Below, piece by piece: positions 30,627 to 38,542 of a stretch of DNA of 49,304 nucleotides. The notes below the pieces were generated by a model that was not told the DNA's origin, did not search any database, and saw only the letters and a program-made list of their open reading frames with translations. A program made the translations under genes and the position numbers. This stretch comes from a virus: the IMG/VR virus record IMGVR_UViG_3300032215_000120, positions 1 through 49,304 of that record; one strand, written 5' to 3'. Each line of letters starts with the position of its first letter. The stretch's first letter is position 1.

Positions 30627-30974
30627 TTAACCTACTTTCCAATTTGTACCGTCAGAATAGACGGGCACCTTAACAGCGCCTCCGCCCACGACAGTAGCAC
30701 CAAATGTTGGCGCAAGTGCATCCGTTACAAAAGATCTTGTGCCAGCGCCGGATGTTGACGCGCTTGGCAATGTTGCCACCGTGTAGTTAGTTAAATTAGG
30801 AATGTCTGACGATGCCGTCAATTGTCCTACCAAGCTATCCAGACGGTTGAAGTACAAGCGCAAGACGTTGTTTAGCTGGTCTTGATACTGCGGGTTGTAC
30901 TCAGGCGTGGCCAGTGGAAGACTAGGCGCAGCAATTTTGTTGAGTTCAAAATCGGTGGTAACAATATAGGTCAT
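30627..30974 (-). CDS. Small virion protein
   Basis: 115 residues. The middle has YQDQLNNVLRLYFNRLDSLVGQL, a helix of the trimerising type (quoted only as a general pattern), and the C-terminal half is a beta-rich Gly/Thr segment ending VPVYSDGTNWKVG. Such short proteins are common between tail genes in phages of this kind. It overlaps the preceding gene by 4 bases. Function not known. Confidence 0.6.
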   Translation of the reverse strand: MTYIVTTDFELNKIAAPSLPLATPEYNPQYQDQLNNVLRLYFNRLDSLVGQLTASSDIPNLTNYTVATLPSASTSGAGTRSFVTDALAPTFGATVVGGGAVKVPVYSDGTNWKVG

Positions 30975-33055
30975 CGTCTGCCGTCCGCTTTAATGTCCAT
31001 ACGTGTAGCACCTAACTGCCACGTAGTACCAATCTTGTTAGAACCTATCTTCAGAATCAACTGACGCCCGCGAACGCGGGTATTAACCTGACCAGTAAAG
31101 CCTTCAGTAATCGTATATTGAGCGCCTGTTAACTGAGATACACCAGCTGCAACAGGAGTTCCCGTGCCAGAGCCTGAGTTCTGCATTGGGTAAATGGTCA
31201 TCGTTACTTGACCTGTTGAACCAGAAGTAGTTCCTGAGAACGTCAAGTCAGGCAGCATACGCCAGATAAAACCAAACTTATCACCATCGTCAATGTCAAA
31301 CTCAGATGATGAGATGTAGGCGTCGATTGCCCTAATTGTGCTGGTTTCGTTGTCGTCTACACCATACTCTTGGTTCATCAGGTTGTAGTTGTAACCGGCA
31401 GACAGTGGGTAATCTCTTAGTCCAGAATCAATCCATGCTGTTCGTGCCATCGTGCCGTAGTACCAGCATTTCTCTTGGTAGTTATACACAACATAACGGT
31501 TAATTGATGTGTTTCCAGCAGAACAATAGAACCACCAGACTTCGTTAAAGCCTTCGTTGGTGCTGGAGAAGACCTGTTGGGATTGGCCAAGGTTTATGTC
31601 TTGATAGATAAATTTACGCAGATCGCAGTTCAATGTAGCAACGCGGCCATCGTACATATAGAACTTATCCACACCCATCCAGTACACCACGCCAGAAGCC
31701 TGAGATACAGCGTTAGGGCTAATGATGGAGATGTTGTCGCCAAGTAACTGAGTTCCCCAAACTGTGGGTGGTCCAAGGTATTGGAGCGAATACACGGCAG
31801 AGTCAGACCAAACCACAATCTCTTGACGGGTCTGGATAGATGTAATTAACTGTGATCCATGCGACAAGCGGATACTGCCCGCTTGATTTGTAGCCGATGG
31901 AGTCCACTGCGTCACTGACTCCTGATCAGACCAGCGAATAAGCATTGGGTCTTGGATTGAGCTGCCAAGATCGTTACAGCCAAAAGCAAATGTAAAGCGG
32001 CTGATGTCAGACACATATACAAAGTTTTGGATGATTGGCACATCTGACGCGCCGTATAGCGATGTCACTGGCACGGCATTTGGCAAAATGTAATGAAGCC
32101 CAGACTGAGTACCTGACGTATTGATAGCCACACCGCCCGGGGTAAGCGACAAGTTAAATGATGTGCCTGATACGCCCTTGACGTAATAAATAGTGCCAAC
32201 AGTCAGCCCAGAAGGTAGAGCCGATGGGTATCCTGTATTGACCAGAATGACTGGAGCATTTTCCATCAGCAATAGAGCTGAGGTAACTACGGCTGGAGTA
32301 GCAATAGTGATGGTTGCCGCGGTTGGAGTGACGCCAAAATTAGCATCCCAATAATAGATAGGACTACCGCGAAACCCTAGAACTAGGTTTTGTCCAAAGT
32401 TAGTCTGGCTCCATAGACGCAAGGAGGAGCTAGATGTGCCTCCATTACCCCATGTTCCAGTACCCCAGGCTCCAGCACCCCAGCCAGTTAGCGGGATTTC
32501 ATACTCAAAGCCTACATTGATTTGGTATACGGCACTAACTGTCGTTCCGCCACCAGTAGCACCTGATGAAGCCGCCGTAGCAGATTGGATTGTGTAAGCG
32601 TTGGCGCTTGTTACAGTGACTGAATACTCGCCGTTTAAATTAAGCCCGCCTACAGTGGCTGCATTGCTATATGTGACGTAATCCCCAGTAACGCATCCAT
32701 GTGCTGTATGGGCAACAGTAACTGTCTTGCTTGTGTTAATTGTTGTAAAAGGATTACTTAGAATCGCTGCCGTGCGGATAGGCGTGATGTCGTTATATGC
32801 CCCACCGTTCTCAATGTAGAACTTTAGGTTAGTACCTACACCTAAAAGATTTAGGTTGGCTAAAGTAACCCAGTTCCACAAAGACCGGCAAATACCAGCA
32901 AAGGTGTTAGAAGAAATCTGTGCCCAGCCACCAATTACTTCAGGCGTGCCTTGACGAAACCGAACCTTGTCGGATTCATACCAGCCCCCTTCATTGGTAT
33001 ACCGCGTGTTCTCGCGGTTAACACCAACTTTGGGTAGAAATTTCTTTAAAGGCAT
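30971..33055 (-). CDS. Probable tail or packaged-DNA-stabilisation protein
   Basis: 694 residues, beta-rich. The N-terminus (LPKVGVNRENTRYTNEGGWYESDKVRF in general pattern) with RFRQGTPEVIGGW recalls P22-like stabilisation and tail-tube proteins of podoviruses. The central section has repeated Gly/Thr/Trp strands (TVSAVYQINVGFEYEIPL), and the C-terminal section binds like a beta propeller (IRWSDQESVTQWTP; VVWSDSAVYSLQYLGPP). It is followed by the lysis genes on the same strand. Exact place in the tail cannot be fixed here. Confidence 0.6.
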   Translation of the reverse strand: MPLKKFLPKVGVNRENTRYTNEGGWYESDKVRFRQGTPEVIGGWAQISSNTFAGICRSLWNWVTLANLNLLGVGTNLKFYIENGGAYNDITPIRTAAILSNPFTTINTSKTVTVAHTAHGCVTGDYVTYSNAATVGGLNLNGEYSVTVTSANAYTIQSATAASSGATGGGTTVSAVYQINVGFEYEIPLTGWGAGAWGTGTWGNGGTSSSSLRLWSQTNFGQNLVLGFRGSPIYYWDANFGVTPTAATITIATPAVVTSALLLMENAPVILVNTGYPSALPSGLTVGTIYYVKGVSGTSFNLSLTPGGVAINTSGTQSGLHYILPNAVPVTSLYGASDVPIIQNFVYVSDISRFTFAFGCNDLGSSIQDPMLIRWSDQESVTQWTPSATNQAGSIRLSHGSQLITSIQTRQEIVVWSDSAVYSLQYLGPPTVWGTQLLGDNISIISPNAVSQASGVVYWMGVDKFYMYDGRVATLNCDLRKFIYQDINLGQSQQVFSSTNEGFNEVWWFYCSAGNTSINRYVVYNYQEKCWYYGTMARTAWIDSGLRDYPLSAGYNYNLMNQEYGVDDNETSTIRAIDAYISSSEFDIDDGDKFGFIWRMLPDLTFSGTTSGSTGQVTMTIYPMQNSGSGTGTPVAAGVSQLTGAQYTITEGFTGQVNTRVRGRQLILKIGSNKIGTTWQLGATRMDIKADGRR

Positions 33056-33056
33056 A

Positions 33057-33509
33057 TTACTTATTATGGTACTCGGATTCGGTCAAAACTCCAACCTTGT
33101 ACTTACCTTCTGGCTTGTAAATTGTTAACTCTTGTTGGCGCATCTCAGGCGCAAAACTTATGTGCATCCACCGTCCATACTCATGGATCATCTGATCAAA
33201 CTTAATGCCTGATTTTAAAACAAGCTGACATAGTTCGTAAGGAGTGTGAGCAGTAGAAGAGCAATCAATAGCCCACCCGTCCATGTGACTGGATACTTTA
33301 GAGCCACCAACAGCCACATTAACATCGGGCAAGCGTAGCCAAGAATTAACACGAAGAGCGCCTGTGACATTGCGTACCTCCTCCAAATGCCCAGCCGCCA
33401 CTTTCATGTTCGCCAGTTGGCGTTCATCAGGCTGGTTGTCAATGTTCATCCGTATAGCAGTCTCGCTATAAGTTGCTTCATCAAGGGTAAAGTGTTCGCT
33501 GAGAGTCAT
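33057..33509 (-). CDS. M15-family peptidase endolysin
   Basis: 150 residues. The zinc-peptidase motifs of the M15 (D-Ala-D-Ala carboxypeptidase/endolysin) family are present: SSHMDGWAID (His 75, Asp 82) and WMHISF (His 116). It would cleave peptide cross-links in peptidoglycan at the end of infection. There is no signal peptide, so the holin encoded immediately upstream would release it. ATGA overlap with the holin gene. Confidence 0.85.
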   Translation of the reverse strand: MTLSEHFTLDEATYSETAIRMNIDNQPDERQLANMKVAAGHLEEVRNVTGALRVNSWLRLPDVNVAVGGSKVSSHMDGWAIDCSSTAHTPYELCQLVLKSGIKFDQMIHEYGRWMHISFAPEMRQQELTIYKPEGKYKVGVLTESEYHNK

Positions 33510-33961
33510 TTCTTACCCACTTTTTCTGTAATCTTTTCCATAGTTCTGCCGCCAAAATAGAACGACATCACCACCATGCCCCAGTTTCCTAGCAACTCTA
33601 CGTAGTTACCCCTAGTTTCATAATCAAACATCGAGGCAATAGCAAAGCCTGTATACGCAAGTAGGAGGAATATAAGCACCATTGGGCGTATGTTCTTAGA
33701 CAACCAAGAGTCAGAACCCATGTCGGCCTTGAGCCGCTCGGTTAAATTGTTCTGTTCTATCTTGTAGTATTCAAGTTCCATCTCTGCTAGTTTTTGGGCA
33801 GCTTGTGGATCACCCGCAATAGCTTTAGCCACAGCATCAACGGAATCAGAAACACCAAACTTACTAGCCAAAGCGGTAATAGCAGCGCCACCCAAAGGAC
33901 CAGCGACAGCAGTTGCCAATGTGGGTGCGACACCCTTGAGAAGATTGAGTAACTCATTCAT
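33506..33961 (-). CDS. Holin of the 3TM type
   Basis: 151 residues. Hydrophobic segments lie at about 10-32, 92-112 and 122-138, between a charged helix (residues 55-80). RPMVLIFLLLAYTGFAIAS and MVVMSFYFGGRTMEKI recall the 3TM holin family (PF11351). It makes the inner membrane permeable for the M15 endolysin. ATGA overlaps on both sides bind the lysis genes into a unit. Confidence 0.75.
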   Translation of the reverse strand: MNELLNLLKGVAPTLATAVAGPLGGAAITALASKFGVSDSVDAVAKAIAGDPQAAQKLAEMELEYYKIEQNNLTERLKADMGSDSWLSKNIRPMVLIFLLLAYTGFAIASMFDYETRGNYVELLGNWGMVVMSFYFGGRTMEKITEKVGKK

Positions 33962-34125
33962 TTAGACTCCTTTAGTTCTCGTTTCAATTTACGCAACTCT
34001 TTCATTTCCTGTCTAAGCTGCGCTTTCATGTATAGGGTTTCTACGTATGCCATCGAGGTTACTCCCACAATTACGCATATAGCCACTCCTATCAGTATCC
34101 ACCAGACAAGTTTTGTAGTTCCCAC
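33958..34125 (-). CDS. Small membrane/coiled-coil protein, possible i-spanin
   Basis: 55 residues from a GTG at 34125, with GGGTGG upstream. One transmembrane segment (about residues 5-28; VWWILIGVAICVIVGVTSMA) is followed by a Lys/Glu-rich coiled coil (LRQEMKELRKLKRELKESK). This topology matches inner-membrane spanins that help break the outer membrane in Gram-negative hosts. It ends in an ATGA overlap with the holin and its start overlaps the upstream gene by 34 bases. No o-spanin was found, and the start is uncertain. Confidence 0.5.
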   Translation of the reverse strand: MGTTKLVWWILIGVAICVIVGVTSMAYVETLYMKAQLRQEMKELRKLKRELKESK

Positions 34126-34799
34126 ATGATCCACCCAAAGAATGAAGATATAAATACCACGGCAACTACCCCACTTATTAACTCAATGAACCTAATCTCA
34201 TCTTGCTCCTTGCGCCATCTTGCCAGCCTAGCCATGCGAATCTGTTCTGCCCTTGCCCATTCCTGTTCACGTTCAATCTGAGCGTGCATTTTCAAGAATC
34301 TGGTGTACAAGTCTTTCAACTCTGCTGGCGCGTAGACCATAGCCTCTCGCACCTGCTCCATTAGCTTCTCCAGTTGCAACTCAATCAGCGCACGTTCTAT
34401 AGCCTTTTTGCTAGTGTTCTGTTCTGGGTTGTACTTGGTCTTTGATTGTTCTTCTAGTTCAAGGTAGTGGGTTGAGATTGACTGCTGCGTGTCAAAGAGC
34501 ACTCCAAGATTTGCGCCGATCTCACTGACAAGTTTGAACTCAAGCTCTTCATAGGACTGCTGGGCTTTGGCTGCTTTCTTTTGCGCCACAGGCTTGGGGG
34601 CATCGGAGGTGGGCTTGGCTGAGAACAGACCAAGAAACCAGTCCCATACGCCCTTGATGGCTTTGACGTCACCAATAGCTTGCTCAACAGTTTTCTTAGC
34701 GCCTTCGATCTCCATCCGCCCCTGATGGAGCATGTCGCATCCCGTCCTGATAGCGGAGACTGCGCTTTGCGCCAAGAGGAGGAGGCTGAATGGGTCCAC
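34092..34799 (-). CDS. Membrane-anchored coiled-coil protein, possible lysis or virion role
   Basis: 235 residues from a GTG. An amphipathic N-terminal segment is followed by a short Pro/Lys linker (about 60-80), a long charged helix (80-200) and a C-terminal transmembrane segment (about 206-228; ISGVVAVVFISSFFGWIMW). The topology is that of a tail-anchored protein. It is next to holin and spanin candidates, so a lysis role is possible. I do not recognise a family. The N-terminal hydrophobic stretch could also insert in membranes. Confidence 0.55.
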   Translation of the reverse strand: MDPFSLLLLAQSAVSAIRTGCDMLHQGRMEIEGAKKTVEQAIGDVKAIKGVWDWFLGLFSAKPTSDAPKPVAQKKAAKAQQSYEELEFKLVSEIGANLGVLFDTQQSISTHYLELEEQSKTKYNPEQNTSKKAIERALIELQLEKLMEQVREAMVYAPAELKDLYTRFLKMHAQIEREQEWARAEQIRMARLARWRKEQDEIRFIELISGVVAVVFISSFFGWIMWELQNLSGGY

Positions 34800-34805
34800 A
34801 TCGTA

Positions 34806-35258
34806 TTACGCCAAACAAATCTCACGCATTAGCCAACTCTCTTTTGAGAGGTTAATCATCTTGGCCACTTCTTCTGCGTAGTACTGCATACCAAACGTGC
34901 CATTGACCCGAACATTGTAATTTTCTGGGGGTACAAATAACTTGTTTGTATCTTCAAACCGACCTTCTTTGATGCGATCTACCCAGACAACAAAGTCAGG
35001 GGCAAACGCTTCTCTTGTCTCTGGCGTAGGGCATACAAAGTCAGCAATCACATAAGCACCGTATCTAGATGCTATGTCGCATAACACACCCATACGTCTA
35101 GCCTGTTCCAAGCGGTCAGTCACACTGAACCCCAAGTCTTTGTTGATCTCTTTGCGTATCTCGTCAGCATTGAAGTGGACGCACATAAGCTCCCTAGCCA
35201 GAGCCGTGGCCAGAGTTGTCTTGCCTGATCCGGGCAACCCCATGATTAGTATCTTCAT
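34806..35258 (-). CDS. P-loop kinase of the adenylylsulfate-kinase/nucleotide-kinase type
   Basis: 150 residues. It has KILIMGLPGSGKTTLA (Walker A 7-14), a helix with LARELMCVHFNADEIRKEIN (an APS-kinase-like base), DFVCPTPETREAF and VWVD. The sequence around NADEIRK resembles adenylylsulfate kinase, which phosphorylates APS to PAPS. A sulfotransferase, which uses PAPS, is encoded 3 kb upstream on the same strand, so a supply role is attractive but inferred. Other small-molecule or nucleotide substrates are possible. ATGA overlap with the methyltransferase gene. Confidence 0.65.
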   Translation of the reverse strand: MKILIMGLPGSGKTTLATALARELMCVHFNADEIRKEINKDLGFSVTDRLEQARRMGVLCDIASRYGAYVIADFVCPTPETREAFAPDFVVWVDRIKEGRFEDTNKLFVPPENYNVRVNGTFGMQYYAEEVAKMINLSKESWLMREICLA

Positions 35259-35821
35259 CTTTGGCTCCTTGCAGGTTTAAACGCCTTTGCCTTGATATGT
35301 ACTTGGAAACAAGTATTGTTGTATTTATTCATTTCCAATTCTGCAAACTCTTTTGGTTTACCTTGAATGTACTCATTGAACCAAGGCGTCAAGTCATGCC
35401 CAACATCCATGACTGCTATGTCTATGCCGATTTGAAGACCTAGTGTGGACTCTTGCCCACCGTTCTCAATCGTTTGGGTATTGCGCTGTTGGTTAAACAT
35501 ATCAATCCCTAGAGGCGTGATCTTCCTCACATGCGTAGCGTCATGGTGAAAATTATCGTGATTGTGGTGAGGCACAGTAATCAGAACCAAAGCCTCATCC
35601 TTCAGTACACGATACATCTCTTTCCATACGTGGAAATAAATCTTTGTTGTTTGCCCAAGATGCTCAAGCACATGATTCAAAACAATCTCATCAACTGAGT
35701 TGTCCTCAAAGGGCAAGCTATCTTCTACATCAGCTAGCACATCAGGTTTACAGTTTGGATCACTGTCTACATTGACGTAGCCATCTAACTTGTTATAGCC
35801 ACAACCAAGGTTTAATTTCAC
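35255..35821 (-). CDS. SAM-dependent methyltransferase
   Basis: 188 residues from a GTG at 35821, in a GTGA overlap with the upstream stop; an upstream TTG start is less likely. Motif I is KLNLGCGYNK (residues 2-11), motif II NVDSDP, motif IV VDEIVLNHVLEHLG and a later LITVPHHNHDN. This is the class I fold of small-molecule or polysaccharide methyltransferases (Methyltransf_11-like). Substrate unknown; neighbours suggest sugar or virion modification. Confidence 0.75.
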   Translation of the reverse strand: MKLNLGCGYNKLDGYVNVDSDPNCKPDVLADVEDSLPFEDNSVDEIVLNHVLEHLGQTTKIYFHVWKEMYRVLKDEALVLITVPHHNHDNFHHDATHVRKITPLGIDMFNQQRNTQTIENGGQESTLGLQIGIDIAVMDVGHDLTPWFNEYIQGKPKEFAELEMNKYNNTCFQVHIKAKAFKPARSQR

Positions 35822-36207
35822 AGAGCGTCCAAAGCGTCGTGAGTAGTGCAAGCATCAATTGCGGCTTGTTTAGTCAACATCGCTTGGCGTGCTGTCTCTA
35901 CAGCATTAGCATCATATGAATCAGGGTTACGGGCTTGTTGGTTCACAACTTGTTGGAACTCAAAGCCAGCGTTGGCTCTCATGCCACCCTTGCGCTCATC
36001 AACAGAGATCTCGTATGTATCCCAAATGATTTGCACTGGATCGACATTGAGGTCAAAGCGATGTGCTGTGTAACCTTGACGGCCAGCTTGTATTGACGGG
36101 CGAACTTCGACGGCATTACGCCAGCCGTTGTTGCCTACGCCTTCTGAGGGAGCAGTGTCCCAAACTTGTTTAACCTCACCATTGAGGACTTGAACGTAAT
36201 GTGTCAT
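35818..36207 (-). CDS. Small tail-fibre-associated-like protein
   Basis: 129 residues. N-terminal beta part (VQVLNGEVKQVWDTAPSEG) and a helical C-terminal part with repeated Ala and Gln (ARQAMLTKQAAIDACTTHDA). This is like the small proteins next to tail fibres in phages (DUF4376-type), which help assemble or decorate fibres. It precedes the RCC1 cassette on the same strand. Identification tentative. Confidence 0.5.
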   Translation of the reverse strand: MTHYVQVLNGEVKQVWDTAPSEGVGNNGWRNAVEVRPSIQAGRQGYTAHRFDLNVDPVQIIWDTYEISVDERKGGMRANAGFEFQQVVNQQARNPDSYDANAVETARQAMLTKQAAIDACTTHDALDAL

Positions 36208-36231
36208 GTGTGACTCCTTGTGAAAAAATGT

Positions 36232-37401
36232 TTATGTTCGTGCAATACCAATGGCAGAAACATACTGGCCAGAAACGCTCAACCACGTAGTTAAAGAGCC
36301 TACTTGCTTAGGAGAAGAGTAGCTAGTAGTGTTTCCTAGACCAAGCCTTCCATTTGCGTTGTTACCCCAAACCCACAGTGTTCCGTCAGTTTTAAGTGCG
36401 TAACAAGATCCATATCCGTGTTGTACGGTTGACCAATTTGTTAATGCACCAATTTGAACAGGGCTAGATATAACGCTACTTGCAGAATTATTTCCAACCA
36501 CTCCTTCTACGCCGTTATATCCCCATCCCCATAAAGTTCCATTTGCTTTTATTGAGTGTGCTGTTTGTAAACCAGCGCATGTAATATTTATCCAATTTGT
36601 TAAAGCGCCAATTTGAACTGGAGATGAATAATTTGTTGTATTTCCTGTGGCAAGATTGCCGTATCCGTTATAGCCCCAACCCCAGAGTGTACCGTCTGTT
36701 TTAACTGCAAAAGTCTGACTTCCGCCCGTGGCAACATATGACCAAGTGGTTAAAGCTCCAACTTGTACGGGGGATGAAATGTAGTTACCACTGCTACCAA
36801 TTCCAATATTACCCCAATAGTTTGGCCCCCATCCCCATAAAGTACCATCTGTTTTTGTGGCCATCGTAGCGTATGAATCGCAAACAACTGTAGACCAATT
36901 AGTTAATGACCCAACTTGTACAGGGGAAGAATAACTTATTGCGTTGCCAAGTCCTAATTGGACATAGGTATTATCTCCCCACGCCCATAATGTACCGTCA
37001 GTTTTTATGGCAATGGTAAAACTAGTGCCAGCAGAAACTTTTGACCAGTTAGTTAATGCGCCAACTTGCTTTGGGCTAGAGTATTTAGTTCTATTACCAA
37101 GACCAAGTTGCCCCATACTATTTCCGCCCCAAGACCACATCGTTCCATCTGTTTTTATAACCATTGAACTTGATCCGCCAACACTATTGCTAACATAGCT
37201 CCATGTTGTTAAAGACCCAATTTGTTTGGGTGAGGAATAATCAGTAATATTACCAAGACCAAGTTGTCCAACATTATTAAACCCCCACGCATACAAATGC
37301 GGCGCTGGCTGGCTCGGCCAAGTCCCCAACGCCTGTGCATTGGCTACACTGCTAAGACTCCATGAGCCTGAGTATTGAACGCCTGAATATATGATTGGCA
37401 T
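36232..37401 (-). CDS. RCC1-type seven-bladed beta-propeller protein, type A, copy 1
   Basis: 389 residues. Seven repeats of about 50 residues, each with TLWxWGxN, a GNLGLGN-like turn, SSPVQVGxLTNW and a variable strand, as in RCC1 propellers. A short header of about 35 residues (MPIIYSGVQYSGSW...GTWP) precedes blade 1; the same header type begins the protein at 41486. It lies one base after the type B copy 1 gene. A receptor-binding or virion-surface role is inferred from location and phage context. Confidence 0.75.
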   Translation of the reverse strand: MPIIYSGVQYSGSWSLSSVANAQALGTWPSQPAPHLYAWGFNNVGQLGLGNITDYSSPKQIGSLTTWSYVSNSVGGSSSMVIKTDGTMWSWGGNSMGQLGLGNRTKYSSPKQVGALTNWSKVSAGTSFTIAIKTDGTLWAWGDNTYVQLGLGNAISYSSPVQVGSLTNWSTVVCDSYATMATKTDGTLWGWGPNYWGNIGIGSSGNYISSPVQVGALTTWSYVATGGSQTFAVKTDGTLWGWGYNGYGNLATGNTTNYSSPVQIGALTNWINITCAGLQTAHSIKANGTLWGWGYNGVEGVVGNNSASSVISSPVQIGALTNWSTVQHGYGSCYALKTDGTLWVWGNNANGRLGLGNTTSYSSPKQVGSLTTWLSVSGQYVSAIGIART

Positions 37402-37402
37402 A

Positions 37403-38542
37403 TTAGTATTCGAGAGCTATTGTAAAAGTACCATTTGAAGAAATTTTTGACCAAGTGGTTAGTGAACCCACTTGAACAGGCGATGAATATTTTGTTCTAT
37501 TACCAAGGCCTAATTGTCCAAAACTATTTGCCCCCCATCCCCACAAAGTACCATCTGTTTTAATTGACATAGAGCTAGAAGAATAAGTGCCAATTGAAAT
37601 AGTAGCCCAATCAGTTGATGCGCCTATTTGTTTTGGTGATGAGTAATAAGTTACGTTTCCTAAACCCAATTGACCATCAATATTTCTACCCCAAGACCAT
37701 AGTGTGCCGTTGGTCTTTATAGCCAATGTTTGTCCGTATCCTCCAGCAACTTTTAGCCAAGTAGTAAGTGCTCCTATTTGTTTTGGGGAGGAGTAAAGGG
37801 TAGTGTTATTAAGTCCTAATTGACCTGCATAACTTCTACCCCAAGACCACATAGTGCCGTCAGTTTTGGTAGCTAGCGTAAAGTTATATGCGCCTGAAAC
37901 AGTTAACCAATTAGTCAAAGCACCAACTTGTTGTGGGGAAGAGATATTAGTGCTAGTAGGTGTGCCTAACCCTAAACCCCCATTATTTCCAAATCCCCAC
38001 GACCAAAGAGTACCATCAGTTTTAATGGCTAATACATGGTTATTTCCGCAACTAATTTTAGACCAAGCGGTCAATGATCCGACTTGCTTTGGGGATGAGT
38101 AATAAGTTGTATTGCCAAGACCAAGTTGTCCGTAATTATTTAATCCCCAAGACCATAGCGTACCGTCCGTTTTAACTGCAATTGTGTGGGATGCCCCACT
38201 AGAAACAGCACTCCAATTTGTTAATGAACCAACTTGCTTTGGAGATGAATAATAATTTATATTGCCAAGACCAAGTTGCCCTACGCTATTTACTCCCCAT
38301 GTCCATAAAGTACCGTCTGTTTTGATGGAGCTAGTGTAATATTGACCGCTTGCAATTGTTAACCAAGTAGTCAAAGAGCCAACTTGCTTAGGCGAAGAAT
38401 AGTTGGTTCTATTTCCTAGTCCGAGTTGGCCATTATTGTTATTTCCCCAGCCATATAAATAATACGTATAACCAACAATCGTAGGTGTAGCCAACGGGTT
38501 GTAACCCGGCTTATTGATGGCCGCTACGTAGCGATTGCTCAC
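37403..38542 (-). CDS. RCC1-type seven-bladed beta-propeller protein, type B, copy 1
   Basis: 379 residues from a GTG at 38542, chosen because AAGGA lies 7 bases upstream and it overlaps the preceding stop as GTGA; a longer upstream reading is not supported. Seven RCC1 repeats follow a header with INKPGYNPLA, shared in form with the protein at 42638 (IIKPGFNPLA). The fourth blade has a small insertion (LGTPTSTNISSP). Probably displayed on the virion or used against the host; no enzymatic motif is seen. Confidence 0.75.
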   Translation of the reverse strand: MSNRYVAAINKPGYNPLATPTIVGYTYYLYGWGNNNNGQLGLGNRTNYSSPKQVGSLTTWLTIASGQYYTSSIKTDGTLWTWGVNSVGQLGLGNINYYSSPKQVGSLTNWSAVSSGASHTIAVKTDGTLWSWGLNNYGQLGLGNTTYYSSPKQVGSLTAWSKISCGNNHVLAIKTDGTLWSWGFGNNGGLGLGTPTSTNISSPQQVGALTNWLTVSGAYNFTLATKTDGTMWSWGRSYAGQLGLNNTTLYSSPKQIGALTTWLKVAGGYGQTLAIKTNGTLWSWGRNIDGQLGLGNVTYYSSPKQIGASTDWATISIGTYSSSSMSIKTDGTLWGWGANSFGQLGLGNRTKYSSPVQVGSLTTWSKISSNGTFTIALEY

